This document shows, one piece after another, positions 11,394 through 21,780 of a stretch of DNA of 64,000 nt (position 1 is the first letter of the stretch; the number at the start of each line of letters is the position of its first letter). Under the pieces are notes generated by a model. That model worked only from the letters and a program-made list of their open reading frames with translations, made no database searches and had not been told where the DNA came from. The translations under genes were made by a program, and so were the position numbers. The stretch spans positions 1,364,001 to 1,428,000 of the forward strand of contig JAGTXO010000005.1 in assembly GCA_019448385.1 (NCBI GenBank). Direction: 5' to 3'. This DNA comes from Diacronema lutheri. Taxonomy: Eukaryota > Haptophyta > Pavlovophyceae > Pavlovales > Pavlovaceae.

Positions 11394-14300
11394 TCGCCCT
11401 CGTCGCCGGCACGCGGCGGCGGTGGCGGCGGTGGCGGCGCGGCCACGGCGGCGGCAGCAGCGGCAGCGGCGGTGGTGGTGGCGGCGGCGGCGCCCAGCGC
11501 GGGCGGCGGAGGTGGCGGCGGCGGCGGAACGGCGGCAGCGGCGGCGGCGTCTGCGGCGGCCTTGGCGCCGCGCGTCTGCCGCGGCGCTTCGGCAGCGCGA
11601 TCGCGGCTGCCCCCGCCGCGCACCGCGCCCGCCCCGGCGCAGGCGCCGCTCGGCGCACGCCCGCTGACCGCGCCAGTCAACGCGACGCGGAGGTGCTCGC
11701 CAACAGCGTACATGTCCGCCACGCTGAACGTGCGCGGCGCGGATGCACCGCCCGCCGCAGCGAGCGCGGCGTCGTTGAGCGCGCCCACCACGGCGAGGCC
11801 GCACGTCGCGCCACGCTGCGCCGCGTTGTCGAGCAGCCGCGCGCGGCGCACGGGCAAGACGTCGAGGCCCGCCGCGTGCAGCGTGGCGGTTATCGACCTG
11901 GCACGCTTGAGCGCCTGCCTGCTCGGCGACGCGAGCGTGTCGACAAGCACCGCGTCGTAGCGATGCTCGCCCGCGCGCGCGACGCGCACGAGGCGCAACG
12001 CGGTGAAATGGCCGGAGGCGGGCGGCGTGCCATCGTCACTGCCCGCACCGCCGCGCCCGCCCGGCGGGCTCCACATGCCGATGACCGCCTGCGTCGTCGC
12101 CTCGCTGTGCAGGCGGTGCAGCAGCGCGGCGCGCTCGGCGCCGTCCTGGAACACCGCGGGCTGAGCGGCAAGCGGTACGTGGCAGACGCGCCCTTCGCCG
12201 GCCTGCCCGTGCACGCGCAGCACGACCTCGCAGCAAGCGTCCACAGTGGAGGCGAGCATGTCGCCGCCCGCAATGCAGTCCACCTCTGCCTGCGGGATGC
12301 CGGCGCGCGCGGCGGCATCGGCCAGCCGGAGCGCAGCCGCGTCGCCCGCCCACGCGAGCAGCGCCGGGGCGGCGGACTGGACGTCGCGCTGCGCCACGGC
12401 GGGCTCGGCCGCGGCGGGCTGGGCAGCGGCTGGCTCGGCAGCGGCGGGCTGGGCGGGGGCTGGCGCGGCGGCGGTGGGCTCGGCGGCCGACGATTGCGTG
12501 GCAGGCTGCGGCGCGGCCAAGGCGGCGGTCGGGCGGGCGGCGGAGGCGAAGGCGGCCCATGCGGCGGCCGAGCACACGGCGACGAGCCAAAAGGCGGTGG
12601 CTGCAGACGGGCGAGCGGCCGGAGCAATGGCGGCCCGGACGGCAGAGGCGGCGACGACACTCGCGAAGATGCCGACGGCGCACCGGACAGTGGCGACGGC
12701 GACGGCGGCACCGGCACACGGGCGGCGGTGGGGGCTGTCGGGCTCGGCGGCAGGCTCGGCGGCATGCTCGGCCGAGGGCCGATCGGTGCGCGACGGCGGG
12801 CTGCGACTCGCGCGGCGGAGCGGCTGCGGTGCGTGCTGGCCGCCCGTCGCGCACCTGCGCTTGCGCTCGCGGCGCGCGTCGCCGCCACGCAATCGGCGGC
12901 CGACAGCCCGCTCTGACCTGTCGATTGATCTCCGCAGCCGGTCGCGCGCGCGCTTTGCCGCCCGCCGTGCGCGCCGCGGCGGTGCGCGCGGGCACTGGTC
13001 GGGCGAGCTGCGCGCGGCAGGCTCGCAGCAGCCGCCGTCGCGTGCGTGCGCGCAGCCTCGGTCGCACGGCGCGCAAACGAGGTCGTCGGCGCCATCGACG
13101 CCGTCGAGGCCGTCGCCGCGCGCTGCGGCTGCGAGCGCGCGTGCCACGCCGTCGTCGCCGGCCGCCGGCGCCGCTGCGGCGGCCGCGGCGTCGGCTGCAC
13201 GGCGCTCGGGCTGCGGCTCGAGCGGCGGGACGGCGCCGGCCGCCGCGGGCGGCGCCGTGTCGAGCGGAGCAGCCGCGGCGCGCGCGCGCGCGCGCGCACC
13301 CTTTGCGCCTACCGCGAGACGCCACCCGCGCGGGCGCCACGCGCGCCGCGGCTCGGCGGCCGCGCGACCGGCGGTGCCGGGCGTGGCGGCGAGCGCAGCG
13401 CTCGAACTTGCGTCTGGCTCGGTGGCGGCGAGCCGGCGCAGTTGCCGCGCAATGCAGGGCTGCACGTCGAGGTGCGCCTCGTCGAGTCGCGAGAGGAGCT
13501 CGCGCGCGCGAGTGCCGAGCGCGGCGCCGTCGCACTCGGCACGCGCGCCCGCCGGAGCCACCGAGCCTTCGGGGTCGCGCGGCGCGAGCAGCTCGCGCGC
13601 AGTCGCGAGCAGCTCCGCCTGCTCGGCGGTGGGGATGCAGGCGCGGCGCAGCGCGAGCTCTGTGTGCGCGGGCAGGTGGGCGCCCACGGCCTCGGCGTGC
13701 ATGAGTAGCGCGCGCGCCTCCGCAGGTGCGTCCGCCTCGCCCATCTCGGACGCGGCGAGCACGCCCGCCGCCTCAGCGGCGAGCGCGAGCCGCGGCGACG
13801 CGAGGTCGCGCAGCGACCGCAGCAGGTGCGGAGGCAGCGCGTGGCCACGCGCCTTGACGCGCTCGAGCAGGGCGCGCGCGCGCGCTGCATCGTCCGCAGA
13901 GCCCAGCGCGCACTGCTCGATCAGGCGGCCGGCCGCGCGCTTGTCCTCGCGAAAAAGCTGCTCGCGGTGGAGCGCGCGGCGGGTCTCGCGCTTGGCGAGC
14001 GCGTCGGCACGCGCCCTGCAGCCCTCGTCGGCGGCGGCGGCGAGCTCGGCAACGCCGCCAGGCTCGGTGGCGGCGGCAAGCGTGGCGGCGACGGCGCCTA
14101 CCTCAGCGGCAGCAATGCGGTCGTCAGCGCGCTTGGCGGCAGCGCATTTGACGGCGGGCTGGTCGGCTGGCTTGGCGTCAGGCACGGTGGGAGGCTGGGC
14201 CGTGGACTGGGCGGCGGGCTCGGCGGTGGGCTTGGCAGCGGCTGGCTTGGCGGCGGGCTCGGCGGCGGGCTGGGCGGCGGGCTGGGCGGCGGCGGGCTCG

Positions 14301-14686
14301 GTGGCGGGCACGTCCGCCTCGGCCAACAAGAGCGGCTCGAAGCGGTTGCTCGCGCGCATGCTGGCGCGCGGATGGCTCGGCGGCAGAGCAGCGGGCCGAA
14401 CGCCAGCGCCCGCGCCGAGGCCTGGCCGCGCTGGCTGCCAGGGCTGCTCGCGCTGCTCGCGCTGCTCGCGCTGCACGCGCTGCACGCGCTGCTCGCGCTG
14501 CTCGCGCTGCTCGCGCTGCTCGCGCTGCTCGCGCTGCTCGCGCTGCTCGCGCTGCTCGCGCTGCTCGTGCTGCGGGCACCACGTGCGCTTGCGCCAGTTG
14601 TGCTGCGCATCCCCGCCCTCCGCTGCCGGCTCAAAATTTGCGCATGCCCAGATTTGGCCGCGCCCAACAATTGGCGTGCGCTGGTC
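2654..14686 (-). CDS. Giant polyprotein exon: low complexity - Ulp1-like - YqaJ - chromodomain - Fanzor N-terminus (left)
   Basis: One uninterrupted frame of 4,011 codons. In order it has: a Glu-Gln-Arg repeat (about 14575-14442); Ala/Pro/Lys-rich sequence; a hydrophobic stretch near 12.7-12.5 kb that may span a membrane; a Ulp1-like cysteine protease (about 12.4-11.7 kb); poly-Ala; long unassigned regions, some repeating a weak Ulp1-like pattern; a YqaJ-type nuclease (about 7.6-7.1 kb); a Pro/Ala repeat; a chromodomain (about 3970-3800); and the Fanzor N-terminal region. From 12.4 kb to its end it is collinear with 46.18-55.94 kb of the right copy, whereas the first ~750 codons are not. The exon probably starts at GAC 14686 after a pyrimidine-rich stretch ending CAG, rather than at a start codon. 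It may be processed by its own proteases, but that is a guess. Confidence 0.7.
3800..3970 (-). other. Chromodomain in giant polyprotein (left)
   Basis: RTYEVEAVVDERRKAGKK leads to FRIRWRGYDESADTWEPEAN, the classic chromodomain core: aromatic Y at the start, W in RWRGY, W and E in TWEPE. Chromodomains read methyl-lysine on histone tails, and in mobile elements they can steer integration to chosen chromatin. It sits directly before the Fanzor N-terminal region. Confidence 0.9.
5701..5830. repeat. Pro/Ala-coding 15-bp repeats (left)
   Basis: Imperfect 15-bp units on the GCGGCGGGCGGCGGC theme encode PPPAA repeats in the giant frame. The matching tract at 52741-52890 in the right copy has a different unit number. 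Confidence 0.7.
7080..7645 (-). other. YqaJ-like PD-(D/E)XK exonuclease domain in giant polyprotein (left)
   Basis: The signature residues occur in order: SPRWHDERWEEVTGSKVG (entry helix and GS loop), FSPDGLAIL (first catalytic Asp), VEVK (Glu-x-Lys pair) and HRDQLQLGMHVLG (the Gln motif). This is the layout of YqaJ / lambda-exonuclease-type recombinases, which chew 5' strands for single-strand annealing. All catalytic positions are present in both copies. Confidence 0.75.
11338..11400. repeat. GGC/GCC triplet run coding poly-Ala (left)
   Basis: A near-pure triplet tract encodes a run of Ala after the Ulp1-like domain. The right copy's run (47143-47220) is longer and includes Thr interruptions, so the tract length is unstable. 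Confidence 0.85.
11690..12420 (-). other. Ulp1-like cysteine protease domain in giant polyprotein (left)
   Basis: His in SGHFTALRLVRV, Asp in VLVDTL, then Gln and Cys in QRGATCGLAIVGALND occur in the order and spacing of the C48 (Ulp1/SENP) fold. Such proteases cut SUMO-like proteins and occur in several DNA transposons and giant viruses. The domain starts where the two elements become homologous. The target is unknown. Confidence 0.6.
14442..14575. repeat. 9-bp tandem repeat coding (Glu-Gln-Arg)n
   Basis: About fourteen copies of CGCTGCTCG, a few with CGCTGCACG, encode Glu-Gln-Arg (occasionally Val-Gln-Arg) in the giant frame on the minus strand. The tract is present only in the left element. 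Confidence 0.9.
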
Positions 14687-14774
14687 CTGCGCGCGGCCGG
14701 CGGGCAAGAGGTCGGGCGGGCGGGAGGCGTAGGGGATGCGTGAGGGTGCTGCACGCTATACGCGCAAACTTTAC
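14687..14774 (-). other. Probable intron (88 nt) joining USP to giant exon
   Basis: Donor CAG|GTAAAG at 14774 is in phase 0 with the USP tail. The acceptor follows a pyrimidine-rich run and reads GCGCGCAG|GACCAG at 14687, in phase 0 with the giant frame. A second phase-0 donor, GCG|GTGAGT at 14843, would serve equally well. Either choice fuses the ubiquitin protease to the giant polyprotein. Confidence 0.5.
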
Positions 14775-16237
14775 CTGGCGCGAACGCAAGCGCCGGGCGC
14801 CACGCTGTGGACAGCGGACGGCGTGCGCGTGCGAGGCACTCACCGCCATTGGCAATGCGCGCGTCGCGGAGACAACTTGGCGGGCCTCGCACGCAGCTGG
14901 GCCGATCGCCGCCGCAGAGGTGTCTGCAGCCGTCTCCGCGATGCCGATCGTCGCATCTGTTGGCACCGCTGCCATCTGCCGCACCCGCGACCAGGCTGCC
15001 GACAGGGTCGGCGCGTCGGGCGCCGAGCTCGGCCACGCAGGCGATGCGGCCGACGGCGGTGACGCTGAGCCCAGCGCCGGGTCCAACGGTTCCGCGTCGA
15101 GCCGGCTGTAGAAGAGCATGCTCGCACCACTTGCCCACGCCAGCGCGTCGGACTGAGACAAGTTGTGCATCTGCGCGGGCAACGCGCGTGCGTGCGGCAG
15201 GCGCGCGGCGCGAGCTTTCAGGCCACGCGCGCGTGCCGCGCGGGAGGACGGGGCGGCTGCGGCTGCGATCAACCGCCGGTCGCGGCGCCAAGCGGCCGTG
15301 CGCGCCGCCGCACGTTGTCGTCGTCGCACAGAAACCAAGCCCCGTTGCGGAGCACGATGGCGACAAGGTGCCCGCTCGTCGACTCCTCGCCCAAGTGCAC
15401 GACGGCGGCGACGAGGAGGTAGTCGCGCCCGCCGAGTAGCAGCCGCGGCGCGCACACGAACGCGTGCTTGTTCTTGCACTGCGAGCCATTGCCGCGCGTC
15501 GTGCGCGGCACCTCGACGGCAATGCTGGCTGGCATGAGCACGTCCGAGCGGCACGCGTCCGGGCTGCCACCCTGCGGCGGCCCAGCGACGCCCCCCAGAG
15601 CGTGTGCGAGCGTGCGCGCCGCATCGCCGCCAATGCTGACGAGGATGGCGATGCCCTCACCGCGCTCGCTCGAGGCCACAGCGATCGGCTCGAGCACTAC
15701 GCGTCTGTCGTCTTCGAAGGCAGCAGCGAGCCCGGGCACTCGGCCGAGTAGCATCTGGAAGAACTCAGCAGCGTCCTGCTGCGTCCCTCGCGTGCCACGG
15801 CCCAAGATGACGTCGACGACGGACACAAGACACAGCTGTGCCGGCGCCTCGGTGTCCTCGAGCAGCGTGCCAAAGTCCCGAAAAAGCGCCTTCTCGACTC
15901 TTCCCGCACGGCGCGAAGCGGAGCGGGGCATCGGACGGAGCACGTTCAAGGCGACGAGCGATTGCGCGAGGGCGTTCACGTAGCACGCGTTGCCCTCGTT
16001 TTTCACGCCTGCGCCGCGCCGCGCAGCGCCGGGTGTGCGGGGTGCGCACGCAAGGTTTACGGCGGGTCGGAGAGAGGCCGACTGGGAACGCGCCGAACCC
16101 GGCGAGCCGTGCAGGCGCTCACCACGCGGCACGTCGGGCACTCTCACCGGCCACATCGGGCCGATGAACGCGCCCCCCACAGGCTGCCGGCCGACGACTC
16201 GGAAGTTGCTCCAGGCGCTGCGCCGTGCACGCGTCAT
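14775..16237 (-). CDS. Ubiquitin-specific protease (C19) module, left copy
   Basis: Two exons, 15314-16237 and 14775-15170, with a 143-nt phase-0 intron between them (15313-15171, AAC|GTGCGG to GCGCAG|ATGCAC). The USP Cys box reads NEGNACYVNALAQSL, the second box GTQQDAAEFFQMLL, and the His box TSGHLVAIVLRNGAWFLCDD. After splicing, DDDN joins MHNLSQSDALAWASGASM and LFYSRL, the usual USP end, with canonical spacing, which supports this intron. Nucleophile, His and Asp are intact, so active deubiquitination is plausible. ATG 16237 is the best start; frame upstream of it has no recognisable domain. Whether it is a separate protein or the N-terminus of the giant polyprotein depends on the next intron. 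Confidence 0.75.
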
Positions 16238-17241
16238 GCGCGCGCTGTTGCGGGCTACGCAGCAGAAACGACGGGGGAATAGGCGAGCGAGGGTTGGGCG
16301 CAGATCAGCGTGGTGGCGCGGCAAGACGAGCGCGCGCCGGGCGCCTGGCGCGGAGGCGCCCCGCGCGAGGACGCGAGCCGCTTCTCGCACCGGACGGGCG
16401 CCCACGCGCAAACCGGCTTTAGAGGGCCAGATGGATGGTGGCCGATGACGAATCAGCGCGGCACCCGCCTTTGAAAAAGGGCGTCGCGGCACTGCCCGAA
16501 AGCGGTACGGACGAGCCGGGCGCCATGCATGGAACGATGCGACGGCGGCGTGAGCGCGGGACGATCTTGCCCAGGCAATTGTGCGCGTTCAGCGGGCGGC
16601 GCGCGCGTTGCGCGTGACGGGGCGCCGAGCGGCACACCGGCGGGGACCCGCTCGCCGCTGCCGTGGCATCCTCCGCTGCCGGCGTGCTGGCACGCACGCG
16701 CATTGCCGGCGCGAGGGGACGGCGAGTGCGCCTCGGCCGAACAGGCGCGAACGTTACGCCCGAGCGCGTGGCCGAGCACCGGATGGAAGCATGCTTCGTC
16801 ATGCGGCGGCGACCCGCGCCGATTGCACGCAGCGCCGGCCTAGGCGCGCATCCGCCCGACGCGGATTTGGACGACGCGTCGACCGGCACGCCGAGCGTCT
16901 GCGTCTGCCTCGCGGCCGGTCGCGCCGGCCCCTCTTCGGCTCGCGGCCGCACGTGCGCCGCGCGCCGCTTCGGCGCGCGGCGCGGCGCGCCTGGAACGCG
17001 CGGAACATACGCGCGGTGCGCGGGCACGCCCGCAACGCGCCATTTTAGCGCGAGCAGTTCGGCAAGCTTGCAGCTCGCGAGCAGCCGGGCATGTGCCGCG
17101 GACACACAGTTCGCTGTGTGCGCCGGCCGCGACGACACGGCGTAGCGGCGCGAGGCTGGCGGCCGGGGCCACGGGCGTAATCGTGGCGCGACGCCATGGC
17201 ATGAGTAATAAATCCATGAGTAATAAATCACGGGCCCAAGC
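16238..17241. other. Gene-less spacer between USP and PIF1 remnant (left)
   Basis: Open frames here are short, Arg/Ala-rich and without recognisable motifs. The spacer is conserved in the right copy (about 33.6-34.48 kb). At 17200-17230 two direct copies of CATGAGTAATAAATC lie in a locally AT-rich patch absent from the right copy. On the minus strand the region upstream of ATG 16237 should hold the USP/giant gene promoter, but I see no clear core element. Confidence 0.5.
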
Positions 17242-19490
17242 TCACGCGCTGTACGGCCTCTCCCGCATGGCGTGTCGGATCCGCCCCGCAGCCAGGACCG
17301 CATTTTCGCTCGGCCACGCAGCGGACCACGGCGCGTTGTGCGCGCCCGGCGCGAGTGGTGCGAGTGGCGGGCCAAGCCGCGTCGCCCACGGAGCCCGCCC
17401 CCGGCTCGGCGGCACCGCTACCGCTTGCTCGCCGGGCCGCGCACCGCCGTCGCCGCCGCTGCGCGCTTGCCCTGCTTGCCGGCAGGCGGCGGCGGCGGCG
17501 GCGGCTGAGGTTGCGGCAGCGGCGCGAGCGCGACGCCGGACGGCGGCAGCGCCGACGGCACGCGCGCGGCGGCGACCCACGCGGCGTCGGGCAGCGCGCC
17601 GGCTTGAGGCCCCTGCTTGCCGGCCGCATTGGCGCCGCCCTGCGCGCCCTAGAAGGGCGCGCAGGTACGCGGGCCAGTCGCGCGGCGCGCGGTGTTGGCG
17701 AGCACCCGCCGGCTGCGCGTCGGCCGCGAGCGGCGCGGCGGGCGTCGCGCCGGCGGGTGCTGGGCAGCACCGCGCGCCGGCGTCGCGCCCGCCGCCAGCG
17801 CGCCGCCCGCCGCCGGCGCCGCGCGCGCCGTCCGAGCCGCGCCCGCCGCGCCCGCCGCCACCGCGCGCCGCCGCCGCGCATTCGCGCGCGGCGGCGACGG
17901 CGGCCGCGGCGAACGCCGCCGCCGCCGCCGCCGCCTCGCCACCGCTGACCGCGCGGAGCACCTCTTTGAAGACGACGGTGCGCGTCACAGGGTCCGGGCC
18001 AAGCGCAAAGCGGATGCGCGACGCGTGCCCGACGCGCGAAGCGGCCACGTAGAGCTGGCCGTGCGTGAAGCACGGCTCGGCGAGCCACACGCCCGCGCAC
18101 CCGAGCGCTTGACCCTGCGCCTTGTTACGCCGGCCGCACCGGGAACTGGCGGTGCAGCCATGCAAACGCGAACGTGCCCTCGTCGGGCGAGTGGTGGTCG
18201 ATGCGCGCGATGAGCACGGTGCTGTCGCGCCCGGCGGCCGCGCCGGGTCGCGCGCACTCGAGCAGCCGGCCGCCGGCGCGCACGCCGCGCACGACCAGCC
18301 GCGTGCCGCTGCACAGCCCCTCGCCGAGCGAGAGGAGGCGAGTGGCTACGAGCTCCGCCGGGTAGGCCGAGACGCCTCGGGCAGCTGCACGGGATCGAGC
18401 GGGAATGCGCCGGGCATGGCCCCCGCAGGCGGCACCGCCGCGGGAAAGGCGCCGTCGCCGAGGCTGCGCGGCAGCTTCGCCCACTCGCCCGCGCCGAGCG
18501 CGTCGCCCGTGTCGCGCGCCGCGTTCGAGGCGCGAGAGTTCTCGACCAAGGCGTACGGCCGATCGTGCTGCCACGATGCCGAGTACTCGAGGCAGGAGCG
18601 CACGATCTGCGCGCGCGAGCCGCGCCGCACCACCGGCAAGCACTGGCAAAAGTCGCCGGCGAGCAGCAACGTCTTGCCGCCGAAGCGCTCGTCGACGCCC
18701 GTCACGTCGCGCAAACACCGATCGAGCGAGTCGAGGCGGCCCCGCTTCTGCATCGGCGCCTCGTCCCCCACGATCATTCGCCGCGGCGGCCACGGAGCGC
18801 CCGCGCTCGGAGCGCGGCACGCCATTGAACGGCTTGCCCGTCCGAGTCGGCGCCGACGGGCACCTTGAAGGTCGAGTGGAAGGTGCGGCCGTCGGGCAGC
18901 AGCGTGGCGGCGACGCCCGAGGACGCGCACACGACGACCGCGTGCCCATCCGCGCGCACGGCGGCGATGATGGCGCGCTCGACGAACGTCTTGCCCGTGC
19001 CGCCCGGCGCGTCGCAAAAGTGCAGCCGGTCGCCCACGCCGCGCAGCGCCGAGTCGACGACCGCGCCGTGGAGCGCGCGCTGCTGGCCGGTCTCGGCCAT
19101 CGCCGCGCGCGCCGCCGCCGCGCTCGCAGCCTGCTCGGCGCGATCGTAGCCCTGCGCGCGCGCGAGCTCGCGCCCGCCCGGCCCGGCCGGCGCGCGCGCC
19201 GTGCGCAGACCGGCCACCGCCGCGAGCGCCGCCGCGCGCTCGCGCTCGTCGGGCACGTACAGCCCCGTGGAGTCGAACGTGTCGGCCCAGGCGGCCACGC
19301 TGTACGAGGCGAAGGCGTCCGAGCCGGGCTGCGGCCGCTGCTCGGCGCGCTTCGGGAGCATGACCCCGCACACGTTCCACTTGGTGCCAAACATCGAGCC
19401 CGTGAGCCCCGTGTAGACGCAGTCGAGCTGCGTGGCGATGGCGCAGACGTCCTCGTGCCGGATCTCGTCGACCGGTTCGCCATCCGTGGC
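17242..19490 (-). pseudogene. PIF1-family helicase, truncated and frame-shifted (left)
   Basis: PIF1 motifs are readable in several frames: Walker A in CDAPGGTGKTF (about 19013-18985), ASSGVAATLLPDGRTFHSTF, the DEAD-like box IVGDEAPM, FGGKTLLLAGDF followed by LPVV, and near the C-terminus KAQGQALG and FTHGQLYVAASRVGH. At least two frameshifts separate Walker A from the DEAD box. About 320 bp between the middle motifs and the C-terminal part, present in the right copy, are deleted. The N-terminal possible ssDNA-binding part is cut off at 19490 by a short inverted-repeat element. The downstream tail is Gly/Ala/Arg low complexity. It is not expected to make an active helicase. Confidence 0.75.
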
Positions 19491-19672
19491 GTCCAGGATG
19501 GCGACTGCGCCCGGGCCGTGACGCCGCGGCGTCGTTCGGCTGCGTCACGGAGGAGCGCCATCCGTGCGCCACGGAGGAGCGGCAGGACCACGACGCGGCG
19601 TGACGCTGGACGACGCCATGCTGTCGAGGCGCCATGCTGTCGAGCCGCCATGCTCCGAGGCGCCGCCGCTTT
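19491..19672. mobile_element. Half copy of inverted-repeat element B (left)
   Basis: This carries the interior and one terminal repeat of a short palindromic element found whole at 29450-29700. It abuts the truncated PIF1 gene at GGCGTCCAGG and ends in GAGCCGCCATGCTCCGAGGC. It has no coding potential. Confidence 0.6.
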
Positions 19673-19674
19673 CT

Positions 19675-19966
19675 AAAAGGGTGTAGGGTGTAGGGTGTAG
19701 GATGCAAAACAAGCCCTCCCCACATTTGGGCCCGACGTCACTCCTTCTTCCGTCACAGCGTCATTCCTTCTCCCCCTATGGGACTTTCATAACCGTACTC
19801 ATCCTACACCCTACACTATGTAAATACTTAGAGAATAGATACATCCTACACTAAGTAAAAGTACTCGTATGTGAGTAACGTCACGGCTTCGAAGAAGGAA
19901 TGACGCCGGGCCCAAATGTGGGGAGGGCTTGTTTTGCATCCGACACCCTACACCCTACACCCTTTT
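19675..19966. mobile_element. Inverted-repeat mini-element A, copy 1
   Basis: A 292-bp element with terminal inverted repeats of at least 65 bp, each starting AAAAGGGTGTAGGGTGTAGG and running to a shared GGGCCC. The ends carry three units of a TGTAGGG repeat. The centre is much more AT-rich than anything nearby (AGTAAAAGTACTCGTATG type). Two more copies lie at 29152-29444 and 29704-29995. All are flanked by GGCGCCGCTTT-like sequence. No protein is encoded, so it would be a non-autonomous (MITE-like) element. Confidence 0.8.
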
Positions 19967-20394
19967 GAAAAGCGGCGCCGAAGGTGGGAGGATGCCACCC
20001 GTATGCGCGCGTTTGAACGTGCGCGGACGGCCGTTGGCTTCGCGCCCTTTCGCCCACGGTTTGCGCGCCAACGGACCAGTCCTCCGCAGGCGCCGCGCAT
20101 CGTCTCAGAGGCGGTCGGTGTGGTGTGCCGCGCGCATCGTCAGCGCCGCGGCGTCGAGCTCGGCGGGCGAGGGCGCGTACGTGACGCCGCTCAGCACCTC
20201 GTCCGCGCCCGCCCTCGTCGCGCTCGCCGCCTCCGCAGTGCGCGCAGGCGGCTTCGTGACGGCACGCGAGGCCACGCCGCGCGCTGCAGGTGCCTTCGCG
20301 CGCTGCATCGTCTGTCTGCCGGTCCGACGCGCTCTGCTCTGAACGAACGGACGGCACGCCCGACGAGATCTCGTCGCGTGCTCGCTCGCACAAC

Positions 20395-21295
20395 ATGTAC
20401 CCCCAGAACGTCTCCGAGCTGCTGCCCGACGAGATCTTCGGCGACGAGCTGCTCGTCGACCGGCACTACCGCGTGCGCATCCTTCAGCGCGTCGCCCGCC
20501 GCCGCGATGCGGCCGAGGCCAACTTTTGGCTCGACGGCGGGCCCGCCGACTCGGTCGTCGGCGCGTGCATGTGCGGCCGAATCTACGCGCTCAAGTGCAT
20601 GGGCCGGCTCGTCCGCGGCGCCCGGATCCTCGCGCTGCTGCGCAAGAACGTCGCGCTCGCCACGTGCCGCGCGCACCTCATGGGCCACATGCTCCAGCGC
20701 ATCGTCGGCGACAGCGGCGTCGCGCGGCTGCTGCAGCTGGTTGCAGCTCGTTCGCGTGGATCACGACACGCTCAACGCCGAGCACCAGGCCGTGGAAGCA
20801 CAGCATGACACCGGCCAAATCATGCGACGGCATGTGCGCGCGCGCCGACGCGCTCTCCAAGGACCTCGCACGGGCGCACGAGCACGCTCACAAGCTCGAT
20901 GGCTATCTGGTGTAATGCAGCGAGCGCCTCCGTGAGAGTGACTCTTTCAACGGAGCGCTCAAGAACCTGATCACGCGGTGCAGCATGAGATGTGCTGGCT
21001 CCACGCCGAGATGTCGTCGCTCGTTGCGAGTTCGCCCGAGGCTTACGCGAACGACAGCGAGGCCACCGACTTCGAGGACCACGGCGTGTGCGTCGAGTTC
21101 GATGTCTTCAACCGCGACGGGGTCGAGGGCGCGCCCGTGCCCGCGACCGCGCCCACGAAGGCAGAGCCGGGCATCGAGTCCGAGTGCATCGCGCCCGCAC
21201 AGGCAGAGCCGGGCAGCGAGTCCGAAGCGTCGCGCCCGCGCCCGCGCACGCGCCCGCGCCGGCAGAGCCGCGCACCGCGCACCGAGCCCAAGTGA
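20395..21295 (+). pseudogene. Unrecognised coiled-coil gene, frame-disrupted (left)
   Basis: ATG 20395 opens a frame starting MYPQNVSELLPDEIF. It continues with a plausible folded region (DGGPADSVVGACMCGRIYAL, then LRKNVALATCRAHLMGHMLQ). Around 20735 the sense continues one frame over (DHDTLNAEHQAVEAQHDTGQ), then shifts again to CARADALSKDLARAHEHAHK, and finally to a segment starting MQHEMCWLHAEMSSLVASSP (20978-21295) that ends in Pro/Arg/Glu-rich sequence. The slips are too short to be introns. The right copy has the same breaks. It lies on the strand opposite to the element's other genes. I do not recognise the family. Confidence 0.5.
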
Positions 21296-21780
21296 GCCAA
21301 CATGCTGTCGAGGCGCTGGTTCCGGCCACCGGCGCATCGAGGCGCTGGCTGCGCAGCACGGCCGTGCGCGACACCCGCAGCTCGGCCAACGGCAAGTAGC
21401 GCGCCGGCGCAGCGCACGGTATGCCGCGGCGAGCTCAGTCGCGAAGAGTGTCCGACTGGCCGCGCCCTCCACGGGGTGCACGCGCACTCGGCGCGGTCCG
21501 GTCAGCCAGAGGGCCTCAGCTTGCGCGATGCCAGTTGCGATCCCCCCCGGAATCCGCCATTCTATTCTACTCTGCGTCAATCACCCAAGCCCTTCCGGTC
21601 GCCCGCATTCCGGGGTCGGTAACTCCGTCGGCCCGGCTCGGGCCCTCCGTCCGCCGCGCCCGCTCGACCCCGAATTCTACTCAAAATCGGCCGGTCAGGA
21701 GGGGGGTCTCGGTCCTAGGCTCGTCCTAAGCATCGCTCCGACCCCTCGAGCGCTCATTGCCTGGCTTTTAACCCTTGATT
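21296..21780. other. Subterminal non-coding zone, left element inner end
   Basis: About 485 bp without credible coding frames, closely matched by 27204-27830 on the right. The right copy has an extra ~160 bp within it. It may carry sites for whatever enzyme moves the element. Confidence 0.5.

Noticed and set aside
19675-19715. TGTAGGG repeats as a true chromosome end
   Set aside because: Only about three units occur, always as the ends of a 292-bp inverted-repeat element present three times inside the window.
18346-19725. An intact 459-codon helicase-like gene on the left
   Set aside because: The frame contains the DEAD-box half only. Walker A is in another frame and the C-terminal motifs in a third, so it is a fragment of a damaged PIF1 gene.
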